Assembly: GCF_965342175.1 (NCBI RefSeq)
Contig: NZ_CBDRBL010000008.1
Span: forward strand, 62,001 to 126,000
Reading direction: 5' to 3'
Length of the DNA stretch: 64,000 nucleotides
Source: Actinacidiphila sp965342175
Lineage (GTDB): Bacteria; Actinomycetota; Actinomycetes; Streptomycetales; Streptomycetaceae
Shown: positions 27,054 through 34,998 of the stretch, in pieces
How positions within the stretch are numbered: position 1 is the stretch's first letter
Layout of the letters: the number at the start of each line of letters is the position of its first letter
Made by a program: the position numbers and the translations under genes
The notes under the pieces: model-generated
What the model was told of the DNA's origin: nothing
Database searches by the model: none
The model's input: only the letters and a program-made list of their open reading frames with translations

Positions 27054-28256
27054 TCAGCCGCGCAGCGCCAGCACCTGTCCCGCGACCACCAGCACCACGT
27101 GCTCGGACTCCTCGGCCAGCGCGACGTTCAGCCGCCCCAGCTCGTCCCGGAACCTGCGCCCGCTGGCCGTGGCCGGCACGACCCCGGAGCCGACCTCGTT
27201 GCTGACCGCCACGACCGTGCGGCGGGTCGCCCGCCAGGCCGCCGCCAGCTCCGTGACGCGGCGGCGCAGTTCTCGCTCGGCGCCCTGCGCCCACCGTTCG
27301 TCGTCCCACGCGCCCAGTTCGTCCATGGTGTGCGTCAGCCACAGCGACAGGCAGTCGATCAGCAGCGCCCGCCCGTCCCCCTCGGCCAGCAGCGGCACCA
27401 GGTCGCAGGTCTCCACCGTCTGCCAGGACGGCGGACGCCGCTCCTGGTGCAGCGCCACCCGCTCCGCCCACTCGGCGTCACCGCCCCGGGTCCCGCCGGT
27501 GGCCGCGTACACCACACCGGGGAAGCCCATGAGCCGCCGCTCGGCCTCCACCGACTTTCCCGAACGCGCTCCGCCCAGCACCAGGGTGCGCCGCGGCACG
27601 TCGGGCACCTCGTGGAGGTCGCCCACCGTCAGTGTCGTGCCGTCCGGCACCGCCCGTACGCCGAGCGGGGCCAGGCGCCGCCGCAGTTGCGGGCCGGGGT
27701 GGACACGGTGGTCGAGGTGGAGGGCGACGACGTCGGTGGTGTGCCCGACCGCCCCGGCCGCGCGCAGCCGCGCCAGCGCCTCCGGCCGGCCCACGGCGTC
27801 CAGCAGCACCAGGTCATACGGCTCCATGGCCTCGGGCAGCCCTGCGGGCGCGCACTGCGGCGGCAGGTACAGCAGGCGCTCGCCGTCCGGGCCCGTCACC
27901 TCGTACCCGGAGCCGGGCGCGTCGAGCGGCACCGACCGCACCCGGTGCCCGGTCAGCAGGGTGATCTCCTGCCCCGGCGCGAGCCGGCCCGGCGCGGGCA
28001 GACCCGCCGGGATCTCCACGGCAGGCCCGTCGTGCGGGTGCGACAGCAGCACCTGGCGGACCGCGGCGAGGGAGTGGCCGGAGCGCGCCGCCGTGAACGC
28101 GAGACCCGGCGTCAGGTCGAGCAGCAGGACCCCGTCCACCAGCAGCGAGGTCGCAGCCCGTGCGTGGGCGCCCACCGCCGTCGCGCACGCGGCGCACGGG
28201 CAGCCGGGGAGGGGCAGGCCGTCGGGGCCCCCGGTGCCGAGCAGAGTCAGTTCCAC
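27054..28256 (-). CDS. cobU: Metallo-beta-lactamase-like domain fused to adenosylcobinamide kinase/guanylyltransferase (CobU)
   Basis: A 400-residue fusion. The C-terminal 180 residues are CobU: P-loop LVLGGARSGKSVEAERR near residue 226, the ALHQERRPPSWQTVE segment with the GMP-accepting His region near 268, LIDCLSLWLTH and the AVSNEVGSGVVP motif. It phosphorylates adenosylcobinamide and then adds GMP. The N-terminal 215 residues resemble an MBL-fold hydrolase: LTLLGTGGPDGLPLPGC at the start, TSLLVDGVLLLDLTPGL and VLLSHPHDGPAVEIP, an altered version of the HxHxDH metal motif. Several metal ligands appear replaced, so activity of this half is doubtful. GAGAGGA precedes the GTG at 28256. Confidence 0.88.
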   Translation of the reverse strand: MELTLLGTGGPDGLPLPGCPCAACATAVGAHARAATSLLVDGVLLLDLTPGLAFTAARSGHSLAAVRQVLLSHPHDGPAVEIPAGLPAPGRLAPGQEITLLTGHRVRSVPLDAPGSGYEVTGPDGERLLYLPPQCAPAGLPEAMEPYDLVLLDAVGRPEALARLRAAGAVGHTTDVVALHLDHRVHPGPQLRRRLAPLGVRAVPDGTTLTVGDLHEVPDVPRRTLVLGGARSGKSVEAERRLMGFPGVVYAATGGTRGGDAEWAERVALHQERRPPSWQTVETCDLVPLLAEGDGRALLIDCLSLWLTHTMDELGAWDDERWAQGAERELRRRVTELAAAWRATRRTVVAVSNEVGSGVVPATASGRRFRDELGRLNVALAEESEHVVLVVAGQVLALRG

Positions 28257-28280
28257 GTGCAGATCCTCTCGCGTCCGCGC

Positions 28281-28290
28281 ACGCTACGCT
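28281..28290. promoter_or_regulatory. Overlapping divergent -10 boxes
   Basis: TACGCT on the plus strand (28285-28290) and TAGCGT on the minus strand (28286-28281) share two bases. They serve the small gene at 28326 and the MBL-cobU gene at 28256. RNA polymerase could not occupy both at once, so the two genes should compete. Confidence 0.5.
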
Positions 28291-28325
28291 GCCGGGCAGG
28301 CACCCCCAGGGACGAGGAGACGGAC

Positions 28326-28532
28326 ATGGCGTGGACGTGGCGTTTCGAGAAGGCCGACGGCACGGAGGTCACCCCCGCGGTCGAGCCCGAGGAGTTCACG
28401 ACGCAAGGTGACGCCGAGTCATGGATCGGCGAGGTCTGGAAGGACCTCCTCCAGGGCGGCGCCGACCAGGTCCACCTCTTCGACGACGGCACGAAGGTCT
28501 ACGGCCCGATGAGCCTGCACGCCGACGAGTAG
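28326..28532 (+). CDS. Small conserved hypothetical protein
   Basis: A 68-residue acidic protein (MAWTWRFEKADGTEVTPAVE ...). Short beta strands surround one helix (DAESWIGEVWKDLLQGGA), and the C-terminus QVHLFDDGTKVYGPMSLHAD ends in a likely beta hairpin. GACGAGGAG lies about seven bases before the ATG. Small proteins of this type are widespread and well conserved in Streptomyces, but I know of no assigned function. It is a single gene ending in a hairpin terminator. Confidence 0.8.
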   Translation: MAWTWRFEKADGTEVTPAVEPEEFTTQGDAESWIGEVWKDLLQGGADQVHLFDDGTKVYGPMSLHADE

Positions 28533-28582
28533 AGCCCGTGCCGCCTGCGGCCGCGAGAGCCGGCGGCCGCACCGTACCGGAA

Positions 28583-28622
28583 GCCGGGCCGCGAGGGACG
28601 CGAACGTCCCACGCGGCCCGGC
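28583..28622. terminator. Two-part hairpin, bidirectional terminator
   Basis: The outer stem GCCGGGCCGCG (28583-28593) pairs with CGCGGCCCGGC (28612-28622). The inner stem GGGACG/CGTCCC closes a CGAA tetraloop. It lies between the converging small gene and the protease gene. Confidence 0.82.
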
Positions 28623-28644
28623 CCCGGTCGTACGAGCGGGCCCC

Positions 28645-29739
28645 CTACGAGAGTTGCCCCAGGGTGACCTTGACGGTCTTCTGACCGCTGCCGCGCTGGA
28701 AGGTGACGTCCACGGTGTCCCCGGGGGCGTGCTGCACCAGGGCCTCGGACAGGGACTGCAAGGTGGTGATGTCGTCGTTGCCGACCCGGACGATGACGTC
28801 CCCCGGCCTGATGCCGGCCTTCTCCGCCGCGCCGCCCCTGGTGACCTCGACGACGCCCACCCCGGCGGGCTGGAAGTCCTCGTCGAGGACGGTGCGCGCG
28901 ACGATGTCCAGTGCCGCGCGGCCGGAGTCGACGACCTTGCCGTGCTCGATGATCTGGTCCGCGATGCGGGTGACGGTCGCCGAGGGGATGGCGAAGCCGA
29001 TGCCCGGCGCTGAGGAGTCGCCCATGGTGGGGTTGACCGCGGCGAGCGTCGGGATCCCGATGACCTGGCCGGAGAGGTTGACCAGCGCACCGCCGCTGTT
29101 GCCCGGGTTGATGGGCGCCGAGGTCTGCACGAGGTCGGCCAGGGTGGCGCCCGCGGCGCCCCCGGGCCCGCTCTCGCTGACCGTGCGGTCGACGGCCGAG
29201 ACGATGCCCTGTGTGACGCTGCTGTTCAGGCCGAGCGGGCTGCCCATGGCGAGCACGATCTGCCCGACCTCGACGTCGTGGGAGCTGCCGAAGGTCGCCG
29301 CACGCAGCCCGCTCGGCGGGTCGTCGAGTTCGATGACGGCGAGGTCCATCTCGGGGTAGGAGGCCACGAGCCGCCCCTTGTGCGGGGTGTCGCTGTTGGC
29401 GAGGGTGACCTCGAAGGTGTCCGCGTCGCCGACGACATGGGCGTTGGTGACGATGTGGCCCTTGGTGTCGTAGACGATGCCGGAGCCGAGCCCCTCGGAC
29501 GTGTTGATCTGGACGACGGACGGCAGCACCGCCTTGACCACCTGCTGGTAGGCGCGCTCCAGATCGCGGGCGCCGGCCGCCTCGGTGGCGGGTGCGGGCG
29601 CCGAGGACGCCGCGCTGGGGGCGGGGGAGTCCCCCGTGCATCCGGCGGTCAGGCCTCCGCAGCACGCGACGGCCAGCAGCAGGGCCGCCGCCCGGGGCGC
29701 CGCCGTCGGCCGCCATGGGTTCCGCTTCGTATCGCGCAT
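28645..29739 (-). CDS. HtrA/DegP-like S1C serine protease lipoprotein with PDZ domain
   Basis: A 364-residue exported protease. The N-terminus has a basic start, a hydrophobic stretch and the lipobox LTAGC (Cys about residue 34), so it should be a membrane-anchored lipoprotein facing the outside. An Ala/Pro/Ser linker follows. The trypsin-like triad is His in HIVTNAHVVGD (near 100), Asp in PEMDLAVIELDD (near 133) and Ser in INPGNSGGALVNLSG (near 205). The last 90 residues are a PDZ domain (GVGVVEVTRGGAAEKAGIRP and GDVIVRVGND). It likely degrades or refolds damaged surface proteins. The start is ATG 29739, 49 bases after the methyltransferase stop. Confidence 0.93.
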   Translation of the reverse strand: MRDTKRNPWRPTAAPRAAALLLAVACCGGLTAGCTGDSPAPSAASSAPAPATEAAGARDLERAYQQVVKAVLPSVVQINTSEGLGSGIVYDTKGHIVTNAHVVGDADTFEVTLANSDTPHKGRLVASYPEMDLAVIELDDPPSGLRAATFGSSHDVEVGQIVLAMGSPLGLNSSVTQGIVSAVDRTVSESGPGGAAGATLADLVQTSAPINPGNSGGALVNLSGQVIGIPTLAAVNPTMGDSSAPGIGFAIPSATVTRIADQIIEHGKVVDSGRAALDIVARTVLDEDFQPAGVGVVEVTRGGAAEKAGIRPGDVIVRVGNDDITTLQSLSEALVQHAPGDTVDVTFQRGSGQKTVKVTLGQLS

Positions 29740-29788
29740 GACCGAAGTGTCGCGTTCGCAGCACCCCGTCCCCGGTATCCCGCCCCGG

Positions 29789-30574
29789 TCAGTCCCGTAC
29801 GCCGCACAGATGCAGCAGTGCCGCGACTGCCCGGTAGGGGTCGGTGCGCCCGGCCAGCTCCTCCGCGGCCAGCAGTTCGTCCGGGACGCCGTCCACGGCG
29901 TCGTCCGGGGCCGTGTCGGTGAAGACGCGCACCCCGTACCAGGCGTGCAGCGGCGCGCCGATGGCACTGAGGGTCGTCGTCAGGTCCGCGCGCCGGTCGG
30001 CGCGGGCGGGCAGCCCCAGCCGGTTGGTGTACGTGTCGCCCGCGAAGGCGGCCAGCGCCGCGGCCCAGTCGCCCTGCAGCGCGGGCCGCATCGCCAGGGC
30101 GTCGGCGTTGCGCACCAGCAGCGACAGCAGCCCGCCGGGGGCCAGTACCCGGGCGAGCCCGGCGACCATGGCGTCCGGCTCGGGCAGGTACATCAGCACG
30201 CCGTGGCAGAGCACCACGTCGAAGGTTCCGGGCCCGAAGTGCCGGCCTGCCTCCCGGCCGTCGCCCTCGATGAGGGTGATCCGCTCGCGTATGCCCTCGG
30301 GCTCGGCGGCGACGGCCTCACACAGGACGCCCGCCATCTCGGGATCGGCCTCCAGGCCGGTGATCAGGTGACCGGCGCGGGCGAGCCGCAGGGCCTGGGT
30401 GCCCTGGCCGGGGCCGACGTCGAGGATCCTGAGCCGGCGCCCGACGGGGAAGCGCGCGGTGATCTGCTCGTCGAGCTGGCGCGCGACCAGCTCCTGGCGC
30501 ACGGTGTTCCGGAGTCCGCCCAGCAGGTCCAGCCACGAGCCGGCGGCGCCGGCGAAGGCGCCGTTCCCGTTCAG
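29789..30574 (-). CDS. Class I SAM-dependent methyltransferase (start codon unclear)
   Basis: About 261 residues. Motif I is RILDVGPGQGTQALRLARAG, the post-I acidic residue lies in GLEADPEM, and GTFDVVLCHGVLMYLPEPD is motif IV with the family Cys-His. RVLAPGGLLSLLVRN is motif VI. Homology-like sequence extends at least to LDLLGGLRNTVRQELV, but no ATG, GTG or TTG precedes it usefully. The first GTG inside (30502) would cut into conserved sequence. CTG at 30574 overlaps the stop of the DUF3043 gene as CTGA and would give LNGNGAFAGAAG as N-terminus. Translation by coupling from that stop is likely. The substrate is unknown. Confidence 0.75.
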   Translation of the reverse strand: MNGNGAFAGAAGSWLDLLGGLRNTVRQELVARQLDEQITARFPVGRRLRILDVGPGQGTQALRLARAGHLITGLEADPEMAGVLCEAVAAEPEGIRERITLIEGDGREAGRHFGPGTFDVVLCHGVLMYLPEPDAMVAGLARVLAPGGLLSLLVRNADALAMRPALQGDWAAALAAFAGDTYTNRLGLPARADRRADLTTTLSAIGAPLHAWYGVRVFTDTAPDDAVDGVPDELLAAEELAGRTDPYRAVAALLHLCGVRD

Positions 30575-31161
30575 GGCTTGGTACCGCGCTTGACCTGCGG
30601 CTTCGGCAGGCGCAGTCGGCGCATCTGGAGGGTCCGCATGAGGGCGTAGGCCACCGCGCCCTTGGTGGGCTTGTCCGGGAAGCGCTTCGCCAGCTCGCGG
30701 CGGAGCAGGAAACCGGTGACGACGGAGTCGATGACGATCAGCACGATCACCACCAGCCACAGCAGCAGCGAGAGGTTCTGCAGGGCGGGGTTGCGGAGCA
30801 TGCTGAGCACGAGGATGACCACGGCGAGCGGCAGGAAGAACTCCGCCACCCGGAACCGCGAGTCCACGTAGTCGCGGGCGAACTTGCGCACCGGGCCCCT
30901 GTCGCGGGCGGGCAGGTAGCGCTCGTCGCCGTTCATCAGCGCCTCGCGCTGCTTGGCGAGGTCGGCGCGCCGGGCCTCACGGGCCTGCTTCGCGGCGGCC
31001 TTGGGGTCGGCGGGCGTGGCCACCGCCCTGCGGCGCTGCGTCTGGGCCTCGCTGCGCTTGGGGGTGGGGCGGCCCTTGGGCGCCTGCGGATCGCGGGGCC
31101 GCTGGTCCTCCACCATGGTGGTGGACGCGGCCTGCTCGTTTTGAGAACGACGTCGGAACAC
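30571..31161 (-). CDS. DUF3043 domain-containing membrane protein
   Basis: A 196-residue actinobacterial protein. The N-terminal 110 residues are charged and basic (QAPKGRPTPKRSEAQTQRRR and an Ala/Lys/Arg-rich helix), then GDERYLPARDRGPVRKFARD. Two membrane helices follow at about 120-165 (FFLPLAVVILVLSML and LLLWLVVIVLIVIDSV). The C-terminus is basic again (RRLRLPKPQVKRG). GTG 31161 (VFRRRSQNEQ) matches the start I recall for homologues, though GGAGG is only one base away. Function is unknown. Its stop overlaps the putative CTG start of the methyltransferase gene. Confidence 0.85.
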   Translation of the reverse strand: MFRRRSQNEQAASTTMVEDQRPRDPQAPKGRPTPKRSEAQTQRRRAVATPADPKAAAKQAREARRADLAKQREALMNGDERYLPARDRGPVRKFARDYVDSRFRVAEFFLPLAVVILVLSMLRNPALQNLSLLLWLVVIVLIVIDSVVTGFLLRRELAKRFPDKPTKGAVAYALMRTLQMRRLRLPKPQVKRGTKP

Positions 31162-31356
31162 GCCTCCAAGGTTACGTGCTCGCCGACTCGACCCCCAGCC
31201 CCTCACCTACTCCCTGGGCCGGAGGTCATCGAACTGTGATCGTTCCTGAGGAGGAGCGTATCCGGGGCAGAACAGTGGGGTAATGGAACCAGGCCCCGTA
31301 CTGTGGGGTCTGTAGAGGTGTGCCGGCGAGCTGAATGAAGGGGGCGCGCGAGGCCC

Positions 31357-32145
31357 ATGAGCGGTGTCATGAAGCGGATGGGGATGATCTTCCGCGCGAA
31401 GGCCAACAAGGCCCTTGACCGGGCCGAGGATCCGCGCGAGACCCTCGACTACTCGTACCAGAAACAGCTGGAGCTGCTGCAGAAGGTGCGGCGTGGTGTC
31501 GCGGACGTAGCCACCTCGCGCAAGCGCCTGGAGCTGCAGCTGAACCAGCTGCAGCAGCAGTCCGCGAAGTACGAGGACCAGGGCCGCAAGGCGCTCGCCC
31601 TGGGACGGGAGGACCTGGCCCGTGAGGCGCTGTCGCGCCGGGCCGCCCTCCAGCAGCAGGTGACGGATCTGGAGACGCAGCACCAGACGCTCCAGGGCGA
31701 GGAGGAGAAGCTCACCCTCGCCGCCCAGCGCCTGCAGGCCAAGGTGGACGCCTTCCGCACGAAGAAGGAGACCATCAAGGCCACCTACAGCGCGGCCAAG
31801 GCCCAGACCCAGATCGGCGAGGCCTTCTCCGGCATCTCCGAGGAGATGGGCGACGTCGGCCTCGCGATCCAGCGGGCCGAGGACAAGACCGAGCAGCTGC
31901 GCGCCCGGGCCGGGGCCCTGGACGAGCTGCTGGCCTCCGGCGCCCTCGACGACCCGACCGGGATCGCCAAGGACGACATCCAGGCCGAGCTCGACCGCCT
32001 CTCCGGCGGCAGCGACGTGGAGCTGGAGCTGCAGCGCATGAAGGCCGAGCTGGCCGGCGGCTCCCCGCAGCAGGCCATCGAGGGCGGGCAGCAGGGCCAG
32101 ACCCAGTCCCAGACCCAGGACCAGCCCCGGTTCGACAAGCAGTAG
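31357..32145 (+). CDS. pspA: PspA/IM30 family envelope-stress protein
   Basis: A 262-residue coiled-coil protein. Residues 1-210 are almost entirely helical with heptads and Gln-rich segments (KRLELQLNQLQQQSAKYEDQ), as in PspA/IM30/Vipp1, which polymerise on the inner membrane face to keep it intact under stress. The N-terminal amphipathic helix (VMKRMGMIFRAKANKALDR) is the membrane-binding part. The C-terminal 25 residues are a low-complexity Gln tail that family members usually lack or vary. ATG 31357 is the start. The companion pspAA follows 20 bases later, forming an operon. Confidence 0.95.
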   Translation: MSGVMKRMGMIFRAKANKALDRAEDPRETLDYSYQKQLELLQKVRRGVADVATSRKRLELQLNQLQQQSAKYEDQGRKALALGREDLAREALSRRAALQQQVTDLETQHQTLQGEEEKLTLAAQRLQAKVDAFRTKKETIKATYSAAKAQTQIGEAFSGISEEMGDVGLAIQRAEDKTEQLRARAGALDELLASGALDDPTGIAKDDIQAELDRLSGGSDVELELQRMKAELAGGSPQQAIEGGQQGQTQSQTQDQPRFDKQ

Positions 32146-32165
32146 CGACCCTGGAGGAGGGCGTC

Positions 32166-32471
32166 GTGATCGTTCGGATCATGGGCGAGGGCCAGGTGAC
32201 GGTGGACGAGAGCCACCTTCCCGAGCTCAACAAGCTCGACGACGAGCTCCTGGCGGAGACGGAGAGCGGTGACGAGGCCGGGTTCCGGCGTACGCTCACC
32301 GCTCTTCTCGACGCCGTCCGCCGGCTCGGCACACCCCTGCCGGACGACTCCCTGGAGCCGTCCGAGCTGATCCTGCCGGCCCCGGACGCCACGGTTGAGG
32401 ACGTCCGGGAGATGCTGGGGTGGGGGCCGTCCTCCCGGACGGAGCCCGGGGAAGGGCTGATCCCCGGCTGA
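32166..32471 (+). CDS. pspAA: PspA-associated protein PspAA
   Basis: A 101-residue protein of the PspAA family found directly after pspA in actinobacteria. It begins VIVRIMGEGQVTVDESHLPE and contains LNKLDDELLAETESGDEAGF, with an acidic helical middle. The C-terminus, SELILPAPDATVEDVREMLG, is typical. It is thought to work with PspA, but its molecular role is unproven. GGAGGAGGG lies a few bases before GTG 32166. Confidence 0.88.
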   Translation: MIVRIMGEGQVTVDESHLPELNKLDDELLAETESGDEAGFRRTLTALLDAVRRLGTPLPDDSLEPSELILPAPDATVEDVREMLGWGPSSRTEPGEGLIPG

Positions 32472-32500
32472 GGCTTCACCGCGTCGGCACACTCTCGGTC

Positions 32501-32535
32501 GTGCCCCGGCCCGGTACCGCGCCGGGCCGGGGCAC
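32501..32535 (+). terminator. Hairpin terminator of the pspA-pspAA operon
   Basis: A perfect 14-bp stem (GTGCCCCGGCCCGG at 32501-32514 with 32522-32535) and a seven-base loop, 30 bases after the pspAA stop. Confidence 0.85.
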
Positions 32536-32749
32536 GGGCGTGCGCGGGCGTCGTGCGGGCGGTTGGGTGCCCCCTGATGTGAGGGGCGGCTGATCCAGGG
32601 GACGGCTGATGTGTCGCGGCGTGCGCTCCACCGCGCTCCCGTACGCCGGCCGGCGGAACCTGCGTGGGTGAGGGCCGGTCCCCGGCCGGCACGTCACCGG
32701 CCGGGCACAAGGGGCAGGGGCGTGCGCGGGGGCCGTACCGTTGGTGGGC

Positions 32750-33985
32750 GTGCAGCATCGATCCATGCGGGACCGCGCCCGGCTGTGGCCGCAGGCCCAC
32801 CCCATCGCCCTTGACGCCGGGCTGGCGCTCGCCGTCCTCGCGGTGATCCTCGGCAACATGCTCATCGGGCCGCACGCCGAGCGGTACGACGCCTCGCCCC
32901 TGAGCGTCGCGCTCACCGTCCTCGGCTCCGCGGCGCTGCTGCTGCGCCGGCGCAGTCCACTGGGCGTCCTCGCCTTCACCTGCGCGGTCACCGTGGTCTA
33001 CCTGCTCACCGCGACCGGCGCGGGCCGCGCCCCGGTGGCGGCCACCGTCGTCGTCGCGCTGTTCTCCGCCTCCACCCGCACGGACCGCACCACCACCTTC
33101 CGGATCGGCCTGGCCACCTGCCTGCTGCTGCCCGCGATCGCCATGCTCTTCGGGGCCCGGCCCTGGTACTCCGCCGAGAACATCGCCCTGTTCGCGTGGA
33201 GCGGTATGGCCGCGGCCGCCGGCGAGGCCACCCGCAACCGCCGCGCCTACGTCGCCGCCGTCGAGGAGCGCGCCGAGCGGGCCGAGCGCACTCGGGAGGA
33301 GGAGGCCAAGCGCCGCGTCGCCGAGGAGCGGATGCGGATCGCCCGGGAGCTGCACGACGTGGTCGCCCACCACATCGCCCTGGTCAACGTGCAGGCCGGA
33401 GTCGCCGCCCACGTCATGGACAGCCGCCCCGACCAGGCCAAGCAGGCCCTCGCGCACGTCCGCGAGGCGAGCCGCTCCGCGCTGTCCGAGCTGCGCGCGA
33501 CCGTCGGCCTGCTGCGGCAGACCGGGGACCCGGCCGCCCCCATGGAGCCGGCGCCCGGCCTCGGCGTGCTGGACCAGCTCGTCGACGGCTTCCGCAGGGC
33601 CGGGCTGCCGGTGCGGGTCGTCGAGGAGGACCCCGGCACGCTCCCCGCGAGCGTGGACCTCACCGCGTACCGGGTCATCCAGGAGTCGCTCACCAACGTC
33701 CACAAGCACGCCGGCCCGGGCGCCCGTGCGGAGGTCCGTATCGCGCGCGGCGCCGAGGCGCTGGAGGTCACCGTGGTCGACAGCGGCGGCAGCCCGCAGG
33801 GGCCGGACAGCGCGGGCGGCGGCCACGGCCTGATCGGCATGCGCGAGCGGGCCGCGGCGCTCGGCGGCACCTGTGAGGCCGGCCCCGGCGCGCAGGGCGG
33901 CTTCCGCGTCCACGCCCGCCTGCCGCTCGCGGTGCAGGGCCGCCAGTCCGCCGGTCCGACCGGGGATGGGAGAATCCCGGCATGA
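32750..33985 (+). CDS. NarL-type sensor histidine kinase
   Basis: A 411-residue membrane kinase. Four or five hydrophobic helices fill residues 20-160. A charged coiled segment (ERAERAERTREEEAKRR) is followed by the HisKA_3 box with the phosphorylated His in RIARELHDVVAHHIAL (near residue 203). The HATPase_c domain has the N box RVIQESLTNVHKHA and the G box GHGLIGMRERAAALGG. GTG 32750 is chosen: TACCGT eight bases upstream looks like a -10 box, so the mRNA may be leaderless. In-frame TTG 32741 and ATG 32765 are alternatives. The stop overlaps the response regulator by four bases (ATGA). The signal is unknown. Confidence 0.93.
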   Translation: MQHRSMRDRARLWPQAHPIALDAGLALAVLAVILGNMLIGPHAERYDASPLSVALTVLGSAALLLRRRSPLGVLAFTCAVTVVYLLTATGAGRAPVAATVVVALFSASTRTDRTTTFRIGLATCLLLPAIAMLFGARPWYSAENIALFAWSGMAAAAGEATRNRRAYVAAVEERAERAERTREEEAKRRVAEERMRIARELHDVVAHHIALVNVQAGVAAHVMDSRPDQAKQALAHVREASRSALSELRATVGLLRQTGDPAAPMEPAPGLGVLDQLVDGFRRAGLPVRVVEEDPGTLPASVDLTAYRVIQESLTNVHKHAGPGARAEVRIARGAEALEVTVVDSGGSPQGPDSAGGGHGLIGMRERAAALGGTCEAGPGAQGGFRVHARLPLAVQGRQSAGPTGDGRIPA

Positions 33986-34770
33986 TCAGGGTGCTGCTCG
34001 CGGACGACCAGGCGCTGCTCCGGGGCGCGTTCCGCGTCCTCGTGGAGTCCGAGCCGGACATGGAGGTCGTGGGAGAGGCCTCGGACGGCGACGAGGCCGT
34101 GGCGCTGGCCCGCAGCACCCGCGCGGACGTCGTCCTGATGGACATCCGGATGCCCGGTACGGACGGCATCGCCGCCACCCGTGCGATCACCGAGGCCGAG
34201 GACCTGACCGGCGTGGCGGTCCTCGTCCTGACGACCTTCGAGGCCGACGAGTACGTCGCCCAGGCGATCCGCGCCGGCGCCGCCGGCTTCCTCGGCAAGG
34301 GCGCCGAGCCCGACGAGCTGCTCGCCGCGATCCGCACCGTCGCCTCGGGCGACGCCCTGCTCTCCCCGTCCGCCACCAAGAGCCTGATCGCCACGTTCCT
34401 GGCGCAGGGCGGTGGGCAGCGCCCCCCTCAGAGCGAGGGAGCGGCGGCCGCCCCCGGCCTCGACGCGCTGACGGCGCGCGAGCGCGAGGTGCTGGTCGAG
34501 GTGGCGCTGGGGCTGCCGAACGACGAGATCGCCGAACGCCTCGGGGTGAGCCCGCTCACCGTCAAGACACATGTGAACCGCACCATGGCGAAGCTCGGCG
34601 CCCGCGACCGCGCACAGCTGGTCGTCGCCGCCTATGAGTCAGGTCTGGTGCGCCCAGCGCACGCGGCGTACGACCGGCGTGTACCGCATCCGCAGTACGC
34701 CCCGGGGGCCAACCGGGACCTCGGGCTGAGAAAACCACCGTCCGCGGCAGGAGAAGGTGGCATGGGCTGA
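33982..34770 (+). CDS. NarL/FixJ-type response regulator
   Basis: A 262-residue partner of the kinase just upstream. The receiver domain (1-120) has the acidic pair in LLADDQALLRG, the phospho-Asp in VVLMDIRMPG (near residue 53), the Thr in LVLTTFEADEYV, and GKGAEP with the conserved Lys. A LuxR-type HTH follows: LTAREREVLVEVALGLPNDE, then the recognition helix region SPLTVKTHVNRTMAKLGARD. The last 45 residues are an unstructured Pro/Gly tail that is longer than usual. The downstream RND pump gene, 228 bases on, is a plausible target. Confidence 0.95.
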   Translation: MIRVLLADDQALLRGAFRVLVESEPDMEVVGEASDGDEAVALARSTRADVVLMDIRMPGTDGIAATRAITEAEDLTGVAVLVLTTFEADEYVAQAIRAGAAGFLGKGAEPDELLAAIRTVASGDALLSPSATKSLIATFLAQGGGQRPPQSEGAAAAPGLDALTAREREVLVEVALGLPNDEIAERLGVSPLTVKTHVNRTMAKLGARDRAQLVVAAYESGLVRPAHAAYDRRVPHPQYAPGANRDLGLRKPPSAAGEGGMG

Positions 34771-34998
34771 TAAGAGGCCGCGCGGACAGGCGGGGCGGCG
34801 TCGCGGGTCGACGGCTCTCGCCTGGCGGCGTTGTCGTCGGTCGCCGCAGCTCCGCTGCGTCTTGCTTCTCCGCCTTGCCGGACTCGGCCCTCGACCCGCT
34901 CCTTGCTCCACCCCACCTGTCCGCGCGGCCTCCAAGTCCGCAAACCCGCAGCCCCGCAACCGTCCGCACCGCGAGCACAGAGAAGAGACCGCACCACG

